This document shows, piece by piece, positions 8,295 through 17,711 of a DNA stretch of 64,000 bases (positions are counted from its first letter, which is position 1; every line of letters starts with the position of its first letter). Source of the stretch: Kribbella kalugense (GTDB taxonomy: Bacteria; Actinomycetota; Actinomycetes; Propionibacteriales; Kribbellaceae); contig NZ_SODF01000003.1 in assembly GCF_004365875.1 (NCBI RefSeq), forward strand, positions 83,805-147,804, given 5' to 3'. The notes below the pieces were generated by a model. The model was not told where the DNA came from, did no database searches, and saw nothing but the letters and a program-made list of their open reading frames with translations. Both the position numbers and the translations under genes were made by a program.

Positions 8295-9578
8295 ATGAAG
8301 GAAATCTCGCGTCGCCTCTTCCTCGGAGCGAGCGCCTCCCTCGCTCTCGCCGCCGGTACGCCGATCCTCCAGGCCGCGGCAGGAGATTCGCCCAACGCCT
8401 CACCGGAGGGCACGACCATCCCCTCGGCCACCTCGATCACCGACAATGGCGGCGCTGTCTGGACCGTCTCCGCGGGCGTGATCTACCGCAACGGCGCGAC
8501 GGTTGGCGAGACCTACAACGTCTCGGTCCTGCTCTGGTACGGCGGAATGGTCTACCACTCCGGCACCGGCGGCCAGTGGTACGTCTGCCTCAACAACACC
8601 TGGCTCAAGGTGACCGACCCGCGCATCCCGCTCTCCGCTCCAGCCGGCTTGATGTACGGCGTCAACGGGCACTACGACACCCAGCTCTCACCCGCCGTCA
8701 TCGCCGACCGAATGTCCGCACTGGGCGCCTCCGTCTTCCGGGTCAACACCGGCGGCAACGCGAGCACGATCGGCGCCGCCGCCACGATCGCCAGCTACCT
8801 GAACAGCGCCGGCAAGACAACGTTCCCAGTGATCGACGCGGGCCTGCGCGACGCGAACGGCGCGCTGGCGTACGGCTCCGAATCGGACGCGTATAACGCC
8901 GCCCGCGCGATCGGAACCCAAGTCGCGCAAGCCCTCGCGCCACACGGCGTGACCATGTACGAGTGCGGCAACGAACTCACCCGTGACCCGTACATCATCC
9001 TGCCCAGCCATGAGGCCGACGCCGGCACCAAGGCGATCGACTTCAACAACACCAACTGGCCGATCATGCGCGGCTTCATGAAGGGCCTCATCGACGGCGT
9101 CAAGACGGTCCAGCCCTCAGCGGCGTGCGGCATCAACTTCTGCAAGTCCGACATCGCCGCCGCCGACGCACTCTGGGACGGTATGCAGCCGGACGGCTCG
9201 GGCGGCTATCCGCAGATCCGCTGGGACATCACGACCTGGCACAACTACGAGGGCGACGGCGACATCTTCCACATCGGCACCGATGGCGCCGGCCCGTCCT
9301 TCAACCTGCCCGTCTACGTGAAGGCCCGCTACGGCAAGCCGTTCATGATGACGGAGTGGAACTCTGACCCCAACCAGGGCACCGCGCACCGCGCGTCGTA
9401 CATCCCGACCCAGCTGGCCGAGTTCCAGGCACACCGCAGTACCGAGGCATTCCAGTCAGCCATGTTCTACGAGCTCGACGGCGGCGACCAATGGGGTCTC
9501 ACCGAAGGCGACGGTACGCCGCTCAACCCGCCGTACAGCGCCTTCCAGAGCTTCGTGTCAGCCCATCCTGACGTCTAG
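8295..9578 (+). CDS. Tat-exported clan GH-A glycoside hydrolase (cellulase-family-like)
   Basis: 427 residues beginning with a twin-arginine signal (SRRLFLGASASLALAAG). Residues about 45-110 form a small beta module with the repeated pattern DxGGxVWTV... GxIYRNGA found next to bacterial cellulase-like domains. The barrel has acid/base E227 in YECGNELTRD and nucleophile E354 in MMTEWNSD. The ATG at 8295 is preferred; an upstream in-frame start at 8265 would lie within the operator palindrome. It is divergent from the other glycosidase. Its TAG overlaps the stop of the convergent DUF1269 gene within a CTAG. The exact GH family is uncertain. Confidence 0.83.
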   Translation: MKEISRRLFLGASASLALAAGTPILQAAAGDSPNASPEGTTIPSATSITDNGGAVWTVSAGVIYRNGATVGETYNVSVLLWYGGMVYHSGTGGQWYVCLNNTWLKVTDPRIPLSAPAGLMYGVNGHYDTQLSPAVIADRMSALGASVFRVNTGGNASTIGAAATIASYLNSAGKTTFPVIDAGLRDANGALAYGSESDAYNAARAIGTQVAQALAPHGVTMYECGNELTRDPYIILPSHEADAGTKAIDFNNTNWPIMRGFMKGLIDGVKTVQPSAACGINFCKSDIAAADALWDGMQPDGSGGYPQIRWDITTWHNYEGDGDIFHIGTDGAGPSFNLPVYVKARYGKPFMMTEWNSDPNQGTAHRASYIPTQLAEFQAHRSTEAFQSAMFYELDGGDQWGLTEGDGTPLNPPYSAFQSFVSAHPDV

Positions 9579-10066
9579 TCCCCGAACATCTCGTGGATGG
9601 CTGTTTCCTGGTCGTCGGTCAGATCGGTGTGGATGAGTTTGGCGCGCAGGCGTGTCTTCCGGAACGTCTCGCGCACCTGACCGGTCACCTCGTCGCTGGA
9701 CAGCAGGAACAGCGCTGAGGTCCCCGGCTGCACCTGCGCGCGTACCTCCTTGATGAAGTCGTCGTCGATCCCCACGTCGATCAGCGACCCCGCCACCGCA
9801 CCCGCCGCGGCCCCGATCGCGGCACCTGCCCAAGGCATCAGAAAGATCGTCCCGAACAACATCCCCCAGAACATCCCGCCGACAGCGCCGGGCCCGGTCA
9901 TGTTCCGCACCTGCCGGGTCCGGGGCCGGCGTTTCTCCGGCTGCCAGGACACCGAAGCCGCATCGTGAATCTTGATCAGCTTCTGCTTGGCCAGACTCTC
10001 CAACGTCCCGATCGCCTGGTTGGCCCCATCCCAGGTATCGAACTTCCACACCGTCAACGTCGCCAT
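9575..10066 (-). CDS. DUF1269 membrane-associated protein
   Basis: 163 residues matching the DUF1269 layout: an N-terminal MATLTVWKFDTWDGA segment, a central glycine-rich hydrophobic stretch (GGMFWGMLFGTIFLMPWAG... AAAGAVAGS) that could insert in or glycine-zip into the membrane, and the conserved VGIDDDFIKEVRAQVQPGTSALFLL block. Function is unknown; the family is common in actinomycetes and often linked to stress. The ATG at 10066 has GGGGAG upstream. The stop codon shares CTAG with the opposing glycosidase gene, so no terminator separates them. Confidence 0.85.
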   Translation of the reverse strand: MATLTVWKFDTWDGANQAIGTLESLAKQKLIKIHDAASVSWQPEKRRPRTRQVRNMTGPGAVGGMFWGMLFGTIFLMPWAGAAIGAAAGAVAGSLIDVGIDDDFIKEVRAQVQPGTSALFLLSSDEVTGQVRETFRKTRLRAKLIHTDLTDDQETAIHEMFGD

Positions 10067-10253
10067 CGCTGCAACTCCCCCACCCTCCTGATCGCCTCTC
10101 CACACCTGTGGACGCCCGAACCCGGATCCTTGTTCACCACACTCCCCCAACCACCCCTGAGAAGCGACCCTGAGAGCGGGCTGACGGATGTCATGGGTGG
10201 TTCGTGACGGTCGATCCAGAGGTACGACGGGCTGTTCCAGGAAGCTTCTGGGT

Positions 10254-11170
<917 letters not shown>

Positions 11171-11174
<4 letters not shown>

Positions 11175-11905
11175 ACCGCAACTACCTGATCTTCGACATC
11201 CGCCGGACGATGCGGAACCGCCGGGTGCTGATCTTCTCGATCCTGATGCCGCTGGTGCTGTTCATGATCTTCGGCCTGACCATCCCCAAGGACGCCAGCG
11301 AGGGCGGGATCTCCGCGATCGCCTACGTGATGGTGAGTATGGCGATGTTCGGCTCGATGTCCGCCGCGATGAGCAGCGGCGGCGTGATCGCGGCCGAGCG
11401 CGACGGCGGCTGGAACCGGACGCTCCGGCTCACCCCGCTGAAGCCCCAGGCGTACGTCGTCAACAAGGTGATCCTCTCGCTGTTGCTGGCCATTCCCCCG
11501 CTGCTGTGCGTGTTCGCCTTCGGGATGATCTTCGGCCACGTGCACCTCAGCCTGACCCAGTGGCTGACGGTCGCCGCGGTGTCCTGGCTCGGCGCCCTCC
11601 CGTTCGCGGCCATCGGCCTGGTGATCGGCTACATCGCCAAGCCGGACAGCGTGCAGCCGATCACCGGTCTGAGCACGATGCTGATCGCGGCCTTCGGCGG
11701 ACTGTGGCTGCCGGTCGACCAGATGCCCTCGATCATGAAGCACATCGCCCAGCTCACCCCGGCGTACTGGACCGGCCTGACGTCGCGCAGCGCGCTGACC
11801 ACGGGCGGCGTGGACACCCAGGCGCTGCTGGTGGTGCTCGGCTGGACCGTTGTACTCGGCTTCATCGGACTGCGCCGCTACCGCGCCGACACCGCCCGCG
11901 CGTGA
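11171..11905 (+). CDS. ABC-2 type transporter permease
   Basis: 244 residues with about six hydrophobic segments (IFSILMPLVLFMIFGL; AYVMVSMAMFGSMSAAM; ILSLLLAIPPLLCVFAF; AAVSWLGALPFAAIGLVIG; TMLIAAFGGLWLP; LLVVLGWTVVLGFIGL), the ABC-2 fold used for export of drugs, lipids or peptides. The ATG overlaps the ATPase stop codon. It partners the preceding ATPase; the substrate is unknown. Confidence 0.92.
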
Positions 11906-11921
11906 GCGCAAGGGCAGTACC

Positions 11922-13067
11922 GTGACCACTGTGAAAACCAACCGAAGCCCCAACGTCCTGGACGGGATGGCCGACCGCATCGGCGCCGGTCCGGGCCGTT
12001 GGGGCTGGCTGGCGGCAGGGGTCTGGCTGTTCTACCTGGCGCAGCCGTTGCAGAAGATCGCGGAGCGTCAGGACGGCGTCAGCCAGGCCATCGGATTCCT
12101 CACGGTGATCCTGTTCGCGGCCAGCTACCTGGGGTTCTTCGGCATCCTGCGCCGGATGGCCCGCAAGCATCTGCTGGCGCGCTGGCAGCGGGTCGGGTAT
12201 CTGGCCCTGATGATGACGCTCTGCCTGCTGATGATCCCGACCGCCGGCCAGACCGCCCTCACCGGCCTGGTCTACATCGCGTCCGTCGCGATGATGCTGC
12301 TGGATCTCCGGGCCGCCTTCGCGTTCGTCGCGATCCTGCTCGCCGGGGCGGAGATCTCGATGCGGGTAGTGCCGGGGTGGAGCGACGACGGCACCTACGG
12401 CTTCGCGATCTTCCTCGGCGCGCTGGCGGTGTTCGGGATGCGGCGGGCGATCCAGCGCAGCATCGAGCTGAACGCGACCCGCAAGGACATGGCCGACCTG
12501 GCCGTGCAGGAGGAGCGGAACCGGTTCGCCCGGGATCTGCACGACATCCTCGGGCACTCGCTCACCGTCATCACGGTGAAGGCGGAGCTGGCCGGCAAGC
12601 TGATCGAGGCGAACCCGACCCGGGCGGCCGCGGAGGTCGCGGACGTGGAGAGCCTGGCCCGGGCCGCGCTGGCCGATGTCCGGGCCGCGGTCGCTGGGTA
12701 CCGCGAGTTGAGCCTGGCCGGTGAGCTGGTCTCCGCCAAGGCCGCCCTGCAGGCCGCCGAGGTCAAGCCGGACCTGCCGACCACGGTGGACGAGGTGCCG
12801 GAGGAGAACCGGGAACTGTTCGCCTGGGTCGTCCGGGAAGGCGTGACCAACGTCGTACGGCACTCCGGAGCCAAACGCTGCACGATCAAGCTCAGCGCCC
12901 GGCAGATCGAAGTACTGGACGATGGGAAGGGCCCGACGCCTGGTGGCGGAGCGTCCGGGCACGGGCTGGTCGGCTTGCGGGAGCGGGCGGATCAGGTCGA
13001 TGCGAGTGTGCAGGTCGGCGAGGCGCCTGGCGGCGGGTTCCGGCTGGCGGTGAAGGTAGGCCTGTGA
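11922..13067 (+). CDS. Sensor histidine kinase, DesK/NarL-partner type (HisKA_3)
   Basis: 381 residues: five to six N-terminal transmembrane segments (WGWLAAGVWLFYLAQP onwards) without a large extracellular sensor, then HisKA_3 with the phosphoacceptor His near 207 (FARDLHDILGHSLTVI) and an ATPase domain (REGVTNVVRHSGA; LDDGKGP; GHGLVGLRERA). The start is GTG 11922 with AAGGG upstream, 16 nt after the permease stop. The membrane-embedded input domain resembles DesK-type envelope or membrane-state sensors. It probably controls the preceding exporter through the following regulator. Confidence 0.92.
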   Translation: MTTVKTNRSPNVLDGMADRIGAGPGRWGWLAAGVWLFYLAQPLQKIAERQDGVSQAIGFLTVILFAASYLGFFGILRRMARKHLLARWQRVGYLALMMTLCLLMIPTAGQTALTGLVYIASVAMMLLDLRAAFAFVAILLAGAEISMRVVPGWSDDGTYGFAIFLGALAVFGMRRAIQRSIELNATRKDMADLAVQEERNRFARDLHDILGHSLTVITVKAELAGKLIEANPTRAAAEVADVESLARAALADVRAAVAGYRELSLAGELVSAKAALQAAEVKPDLPTTVDEVPEENRELFAWVVREGVTNVVRHSGAKRCTIKLSARQIEVLDDGKGPTPGGGASGHGLVGLRERADQVDASVQVGEAPGGGFRLAVKVGL

Positions 13068-13077
13068 GGATGGAACT

Positions 13078-13686
13078 GTGAGTATCCGATTGCTGATCGC
13101 CGACGACCAGGCGCTGGTTCGTGGCGCCCTCGCCGCGCTGCTCGATCTCGAGCCCGACCTGGAGGTGGTGGCCGAGGTCGGTCGTGGCGACGAGGTGATC
13201 GACGCCGCCAAGAACTGTCAGCCCGATGTGGCCCTGCTCGACGTGGAGATGCCCGGGCTGGACGGGATCGAGGCGGCCGCGGCGCTGCGGACCGCCGTAC
13301 CCGGGGTGCGGGTGCTGATGGTGACCACGTTCGGCCGGCCCGGGTACCTGCGCCGCGCAATGGAGGCTGGGGCTGCCGGATTCGTGGTCAAAGACACGCC
13401 TGCGACGCAGTTGGCCGATGCGGTACGCCGGGTGCATCAAGGGCTGCGCGTGGTCGATCCGTCACTCGCCGCTGAGACCCTGGTCGCCGGGACGAGCCCG
13501 CTCACCGGCCGCGAGGCCGACGTACTGCGGGCCGCCCGCGAAGGTGGCACCGTCGCCGACATCGCCAAGGAGCTCCACCTGTCCGAAGGCACCGTCCGCA
13601 ACCACCTCTCTGCCGCGATCGGCAAGACCGGCGCCCGTACCCGCGCCGAGGCCGCCCGCATCGCCGTCGACAACGGCTGGTTGTAG
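13078..13686 (+). CDS. NarL/FixJ-family response regulator
   Basis: 202 residues. The receiver domain has the acidic pocket ADDQALV, phosphoacceptor D55 in DVALLDVEMPG and the conserved KDTP lysine. The C-terminal LuxR-type HTH reads LTGREADVLRAAREG... ELHLSEGTVRNHLSAAI. The start is GTG 13078, 10 nt after the kinase stop, so the two form an operon with the ABC exporter upstream. Confidence 0.95.
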   Translation: MSIRLLIADDQALVRGALAALLDLEPDLEVVAEVGRGDEVIDAAKNCQPDVALLDVEMPGLDGIEAAAALRTAVPGVRVLMVTTFGRPGYLRRAMEAGAAGFVVKDTPATQLADAVRRVHQGLRVVDPSLAAETLVAGTSPLTGREADVLRAAREGGTVADIAKELHLSEGTVRNHLSAAIGKTGARTRAEAARIAVDNGWL

Positions 13687-13727
13687 CCGGTCTCTACCTC
13701 TAGGGTTGGGCCTGGGGGTGGGGATTG

Positions 13728-14825
13728 ATGTCGATCGAGGACTTCAGTGTCCGGGGGCGGTTGGCGGACACCGGTGAGGGGATCACCAACGACGAGTTGC
13801 AGCTTGCCGCGCGCAACCACGGGATGCCGCTGGAAGGCTTGCGGTACGACGTGACGCCGCCGGGACTGCACTACGTGCTGGTGCATTACGACATCCCGGC
13901 AACGAATGCGGGCAACTGGCTGCTCGAGGTGGACGGATGCGTCGAGCAACCGTTGTCGTTCGGGCTGACCGCGTTGCGCGCGATGGGACGCCGTACGATC
14001 CGGGTCACGCTGGAGTGTGCCGGCAACGGCCGCGCCACCTTGCAGCCTCGTCCGATCAGTCAGCCGTGGCTGTCGGAAGCGGTTGGTACGGCGGAATGGA
14101 CCGGCGTGCTGTTGTCCGATCTGCTCCGGCAGGCCGGGATCCGCGAGGATGCCGTGGACGTGGTGTTCACCGGTGCGGATCACGGGATCGAGCGCGGCGT
14201 CGAGCAGGACTACCAGCGCGGGTTGTCGGTCGAGGAAGCGCTCGATTCCGGGGCGATCATCGCCTGGGAGATGAACGGTGGGCCGTTGCCGCCGCAGCAC
14301 GGGTATCCCCTGCGTCTCGTCGTACCCGGGTGGTACGGGATGGCGAGCGTGAAGTGGCTGCGGTCGATCGAGCTGATCGACCACCCGTTCGACGGGTTCC
14401 AGAACTCGGTCGCGTACCGGATCCGGACCGGCCCCGACGATCCGGGCGTAGCCGTGACCCGGATCGAGCCGCGGGCGCTGCTGGTGCCGCCCGGGTTCCC
14501 GGACTTCATGAGCCGGCACCGCTTCGTTGCCGCAGGCACCGTTCCGCTGTTCGGCCGGGCCTGGTCCGGCTGGGCGCCGATCGAACGGGTCGAGGTCAGC
14601 ACCGATGCCGGCGTCAACTGGCATCTCGCCACATTGGATGCCCCAGGCAACGACGAACTCGCCTGGCGGGCCTTCGCCTACGACTGGGAGGCGACGCCCG
14701 GCGAGCACGTCCTCACCGTCCGCGCGTACGACGCCAGCGGCCGCGAACAACCCATCGAGGCGCCCTGGAACCGCGGCGGCTTCGTCAACAACACGGCCCA
14801 GCGGATCACCGTCCTGGTCACCTGA
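13728..14825 (+). CDS. Sulfite oxidase-like molybdopterin oxidoreductase
   Basis: 365 residues with a molybdopterin-binding SUOX domain, the Mo-ligating Cys near 97 in VTLECAGNGR, a substrate/cofactor segment GADHGIERGV and PGWYGMASVKWL. The C-terminal Mo-cofactor dimerisation domain (Ig-like; WSGWAPIERVEVSTD) follows. There is no heme or signal peptide, so it is a cytoplasmic single-subunit form; the electron acceptor is unknown. The first codon is ATG 13728 after GGGGGTGGGG; a TTG directly before it is less likely. Confidence 0.9.
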   Translation: MSIEDFSVRGRLADTGEGITNDELQLAARNHGMPLEGLRYDVTPPGLHYVLVHYDIPATNAGNWLLEVDGCVEQPLSFGLTALRAMGRRTIRVTLECAGNGRATLQPRPISQPWLSEAVGTAEWTGVLLSDLLRQAGIREDAVDVVFTGADHGIERGVEQDYQRGLSVEEALDSGAIIAWEMNGGPLPPQHGYPLRLVVPGWYGMASVKWLRSIELIDHPFDGFQNSVAYRIRTGPDDPGVAVTRIEPRALLVPPGFPDFMSRHRFVAAGTVPLFGRAWSGWAPIERVEVSTDAGVNWHLATLDAPGNDELAWRAFAYDWEATPGEHVLTVRAYDASGREQPIEAPWNRGGFVNNTAQRITVLVT

Positions 14826-14905
14826 TTCCGCGTGTCGTTGTGCGGTTCCGTCGTTCCCGCGTCACATGCTGGAGGAGGACACGGTCTCACTCCAGGAGTG
14901 TTGCG

Positions 14906-15127
14906 GTGAACGAACTGGACCTACAGCTCCACCTGCACGCGCGGGTCTTCCGGACCTTCGACGAGTGGTACGCCGACGTCGACGACGGACTCGACCCCCA
15001 GCCGGACAACCCGCTGTGGTGGGGTTCCTACGACTCCCAACGAGCCGCCATCGACGCCGCCTGCGCCCGTATCGCCGCTATGCATCTGGCGCACCAGACC
15101 CCGGACTCACTCCGGCTTGTTGTGTGA
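14906..15127 (+). CDS. Small hypothetical protein
   Basis: 73 residues from GTG 14906 with GGAG 9 nt upstream. The product is acidic and aromatic (LHARVFRTFDEWYADVDDG, then NPLWWGSYDSQRAAIDAAC), has no membrane segment and no family I recognise. The composition looks like a folded protein rather than a shadow frame. The last 21 bp overlap the 3' end of the convergent multicopper oxidase gene. Confidence 0.5.
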   Translation: MNELDLQLHLHARVFRTFDEWYADVDDGLDPQPDNPLWWGSYDSQRAAIDAACARIAAMHLAHQTPDSLRLVV

Positions 15128-16573
15128 CTTGCCGCCGACGCGGTAGGGCGTGGTGATCCCTTCGTACATGAGGTGGGTCATCAGGCCCTGGGAGGCATGC
15201 GGGAGGTTGTGGCAGTGGTCCATCCAGAGGCCGGGGTTGTCGGCGACGAAGGCGATCTCGTAGGTCTCTTTGTTGCCTACTTCAAGGGTGTCGACCCACC
15301 AGGGTGAGCCCGTGGCCGCGACGCCGTTGCGGGAGAGTACGACGGCGTGGTGGCCGTGGAGGTGCATCGGATGCGCCTGCCCACTGGTGTTGGAGATCTT
15401 CATCCGGACAACGTCGCCCTCGGCAACCATGTACATCGGGACGTCGGGGAACTTGTGCCCGTTGATGGTCCACCACAGCCCCGGCTTCCCGTCCAGGAAC
15501 CCGACCTGCCGGCCGATCCGGTACTCGAAGTTCCGGTCCGCCTTCGCCGGGTCGAACCCGAGTGGTGCCGGCGTGCCGTAGGTCAGCAGATCGACCGTGT
15601 CCGCCGGCAGCTCGGCCTCTGGCGGATCTGTCGATCCGATCCCGAGTGACACCGCTGCCGTACCCGCCACGAGTCGCATCCCGCCGGCTGGCACCACGGC
15701 CTCCAGGTCCACCCGTCCACCGGCAGGCAACGGATACGCAGCCGTCACCGGCGTCGGCCCGTGTACGTCGCGTCCGTCCACCGCGACCACCTTGTACGGC
15801 GTACCGACCAGGCCGACTCGCAGGACCGTGTTGTCGGTGTTGATCACTCGGACCCGTGCCGTCGTACCCGCCGCGAGATTGATGCGTCCCGTCCCGGTCC
15901 GGCCGTTGATCGTCCGCTTCCCGTCGTACGTGTGAATCGCGGCGACCACATCACCAGGGGCGGCCGGCGCGATCACGATCGGGCCGAAGAGCCCGCCCTT
16001 GACCTCGTCGCTGGACACCTGATGGGAGTGGTACCAATACGTCCCGGCCTGGTCAGCCTTGAACCGGTACACGTACTTCCCGCCCATCGGTACGGCGTCC
16101 TGCGTCACGCCGGCGACCCCGTCCTCGGCGTTCGGCACGTCGATCCCGTGCCAGTGCAACGTCGCGCCGTCGGGCACCGACTCGTTCACGAACGTCACCT
16201 GGATCAGATCGCCGACCCGAGCCCGGATCAACGGACCGGGCGACGTCCCGTTGATGGTGTACCCGTCGATCGTCTCTCCGGACGCCAGCTGGAACTTTTG
16301 CTTCCGCGCGGTCAGCGTCACGGCGACATTTGGTATACCAGTCGTCGGCCCGGTCAGATCCGCGACGCTCATCCCCGGCATGTCACCGTGACTCATGTGT
16401 TCCATCGACGACGCCGGTCCGCCGCCGTAATCGGCGTACCCCATCTCGGCCGGGTCGTACGAGCCCGGGACCAGGCTGGTCGCCCAGAGGTACCCCAGCG
16501 GTACGAGTACCGCCAGGGTCACCCCCAGAGCGATCAGCCGGCCCAGCCGCCTGCGCTTCTTGACCTCAGGCAC
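15107..16573 (-). CDS. Membrane-anchored multicopper oxidase
   Basis: 488 residues from GTG 16573. An N-terminal transmembrane segment (LIALGVTLAVLVPLGYLWA) is followed by a Met/His-rich stretch (MEHMSHGDMPGM) that may bind copper. Type 2/3 and type 1 copper motifs are complete: HWHGID, HSHQ, HPMHLHGHH and HCHNLPHASQGLM. Such enzymes oxidise phenolics, Cu(I) or Fe(II) outside the membrane. The start overlaps the stop of the upstream small membrane protein by 8 bp, so it is the last gene of a three-gene overlapping operon. Confidence 0.92.
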   Translation of the reverse strand: MPEVKKRRRLGRLIALGVTLAVLVPLGYLWATSLVPGSYDPAEMGYADYGGGPASSMEHMSHGDMPGMSVADLTGPTTGIPNVAVTLTARKQKFQLASGETIDGYTINGTSPGPLIRARVGDLIQVTFVNESVPDGATLHWHGIDVPNAEDGVAGVTQDAVPMGGKYVYRFKADQAGTYWYHSHQVSSDEVKGGLFGPIVIAPAAPGDVVAAIHTYDGKRTINGRTGTGRINLAAGTTARVRVINTDNTVLRVGLVGTPYKVVAVDGRDVHGPTPVTAAYPLPAGGRVDLEAVVPAGGMRLVAGTAAVSLGIGSTDPPEAELPADTVDLLTYGTPAPLGFDPAKADRNFEYRIGRQVGFLDGKPGLWWTINGHKFPDVPMYMVAEGDVVRMKISNTSGQAHPMHLHGHHAVVLSRNGVAATGSPWWVDTLEVGNKETYEIAFVADNPGLWMDHCHNLPHASQGLMTHLMYEGITTPYRVGGKSHNKPE

Positions 16574-16979
16574 TGGTCACAGGCTGGTTGGGTACAGCGG
16601 CCCGTCGAGCCCCCATGCTGGCCACGGCGGCGATCGCGAGCCCGTTGATCCCGTGCAGCACGCCGAGCGCCGGGACCCCGAAGGACACCACCGCGAGCAG
16701 GAACTGCAGGACCACCAGGCCGACCACGATCCCGGCCAGCATCCGGCCACGCGGTACGTCGGTCAGGAACGACGCGATCAGGAACACCAGCGCGAGCAGA
16801 CCGATCACCGAACCGGCGATGCTGTGGTAGCTCTCACCGAGGTTGCTGTAGTCCGCGCCGATCGAGTTTCCGTCGTTCGCATCCTTCGCGATGGTGAACC
16901 CGGACAGCGCGATCGAGGCGATCTGCAGGACGACCCCGATCGCGATCACCAGCCCGGTCACCCGGTATACCGTTCTCAT
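16566..16979 (-). CDS. Four-helix small membrane protein (DUF6220-like)
   Basis: 137 residues with four predicted transmembrane helices (VTGLVIAIGVVLQIASIAL; AGSVIGLLALVFLIASFL; LAGIVVGLVVLQFLLAVV; GINGLAIAAVASMGA) and a conserved-looking YHSIAG before helix 2. The family assignment is tentative. Start ATG 16979 overlaps the DUF1707 stop (ATGA) and the stop overlaps the oxidase GTG. It may support copper or redox function of the oxidase, judged only by coupling. Confidence 0.75.
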   Translation of the reverse strand: MRTVYRVTGLVIAIGVVLQIASIALSGFTIAKDANDGNSIGADYSNLGESYHSIAGSVIGLLALVFLIASFLTDVPRGRMLAGIVVGLVVLQFLLAVVSFGVPALGVLHGINGLAIAAVASMGARRAAVPNQPVTSA

Positions 16980-17542
16980 GCCCGGCGCTCCATCCGACGC
17001 TTCCGGATGACGATGACGGCCGCCACGATCAACACGATCGGCAGGAACGGCGGATGCCCGCCACCCACCACGCACCCGATCGAAGCCAGCGCCGCGAGCA
17101 CACCCAGCACGATCAGCAACGGCAGCGGAACCCGCCCGATGAACCCGCGCCGAGCCCACTCCGGTCGCTGACCACCGAACGGCCTACCCGGACCCCGACC
17201 GCCCCCGGCACCCGGACCGGTCGAACCGGCGGCGTTCTCCGCCGCTGTCCACGGCGGCTTGCGCCAGCCCCACGGCCCGGCCCAGCCCTCACCATCGCCG
17301 CTGGAGGCGGCCTCACCGGCGGTGGCCTGACCGGCGCCGGCCGTCTGATGAGCACCCGGTAGGTCTGCGAACAACCCGTCCAGGTCGGCTCCGGTCGTGG
17401 CCCGCAACGCCTGATCGACCCGCTCGGAGTGCTCCTCCGCGCTCAGCCGGCCGGCTTCGTAGTGCTCGCCCAGACGCCTGACCGCGTCCTCGCGCTCGCT
17501 GTCGCCGATACGGATCGATCCGCCCGGCTTCTCCTCGCTCAT
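16976..17542 (-). CDS. DUF1707 domain membrane protein
   Basis: 188 residues. The N-terminal DUF1707 domain reads IRIGDSEREDAVRRLGEHYEAGRLSAEEHSER in part, with the usual RAxTxADLxxLFADLP continuation. A Gly/Pro/Trp-rich linker is followed by two transmembrane helices (LPLLIVLGVLAALASIGCV; FLPIVLIVAAVIVI). The start is ATG 17542; the longer frame to 17626 is unlikely. DUF1707 is an actinobacterial membrane-tethered domain of unknown role. It is the first gene of the operon ending in the multicopper oxidase. Confidence 0.88.
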   Translation of the reverse strand: MSEEKPGGSIRIGDSEREDAVRRLGEHYEAGRLSAEEHSERVDQALRATTGADLDGLFADLPGAHQTAGAGQATAGEAASSGDGEGWAGPWGWRKPPWTAAENAAGSTGPGAGGGRGPGRPFGGQRPEWARRGFIGRVPLPLLIVLGVLAALASIGCVVGGGHPPFLPIVLIVAAVIVIRKRRMERRA

Positions 17543-17711
17543 GACTCTCCTCGGTGCTCGTGGTTCTTCGATGGCACCAAGGTTGTCTTTCCAAGCCCTG
17601 TCAGCGCGTCGCCTCAGCGGCGACACCTCACCTACCCCCGGAGGAGCACCCTGCGCCTACCGACGCAGTACGACGTACTCCCCCGGGCGTAGGCCGTCCC
17701 GGGGTAAACCC

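Noticed and set aside
13725..14825. A biosynthetic cluster around the molybdoenzyme, the multicopper oxidase and PhzF-like genes
   Set aside because: They lie in separate operons up to 35 kb apart, with no core biosynthetic enzyme between them.
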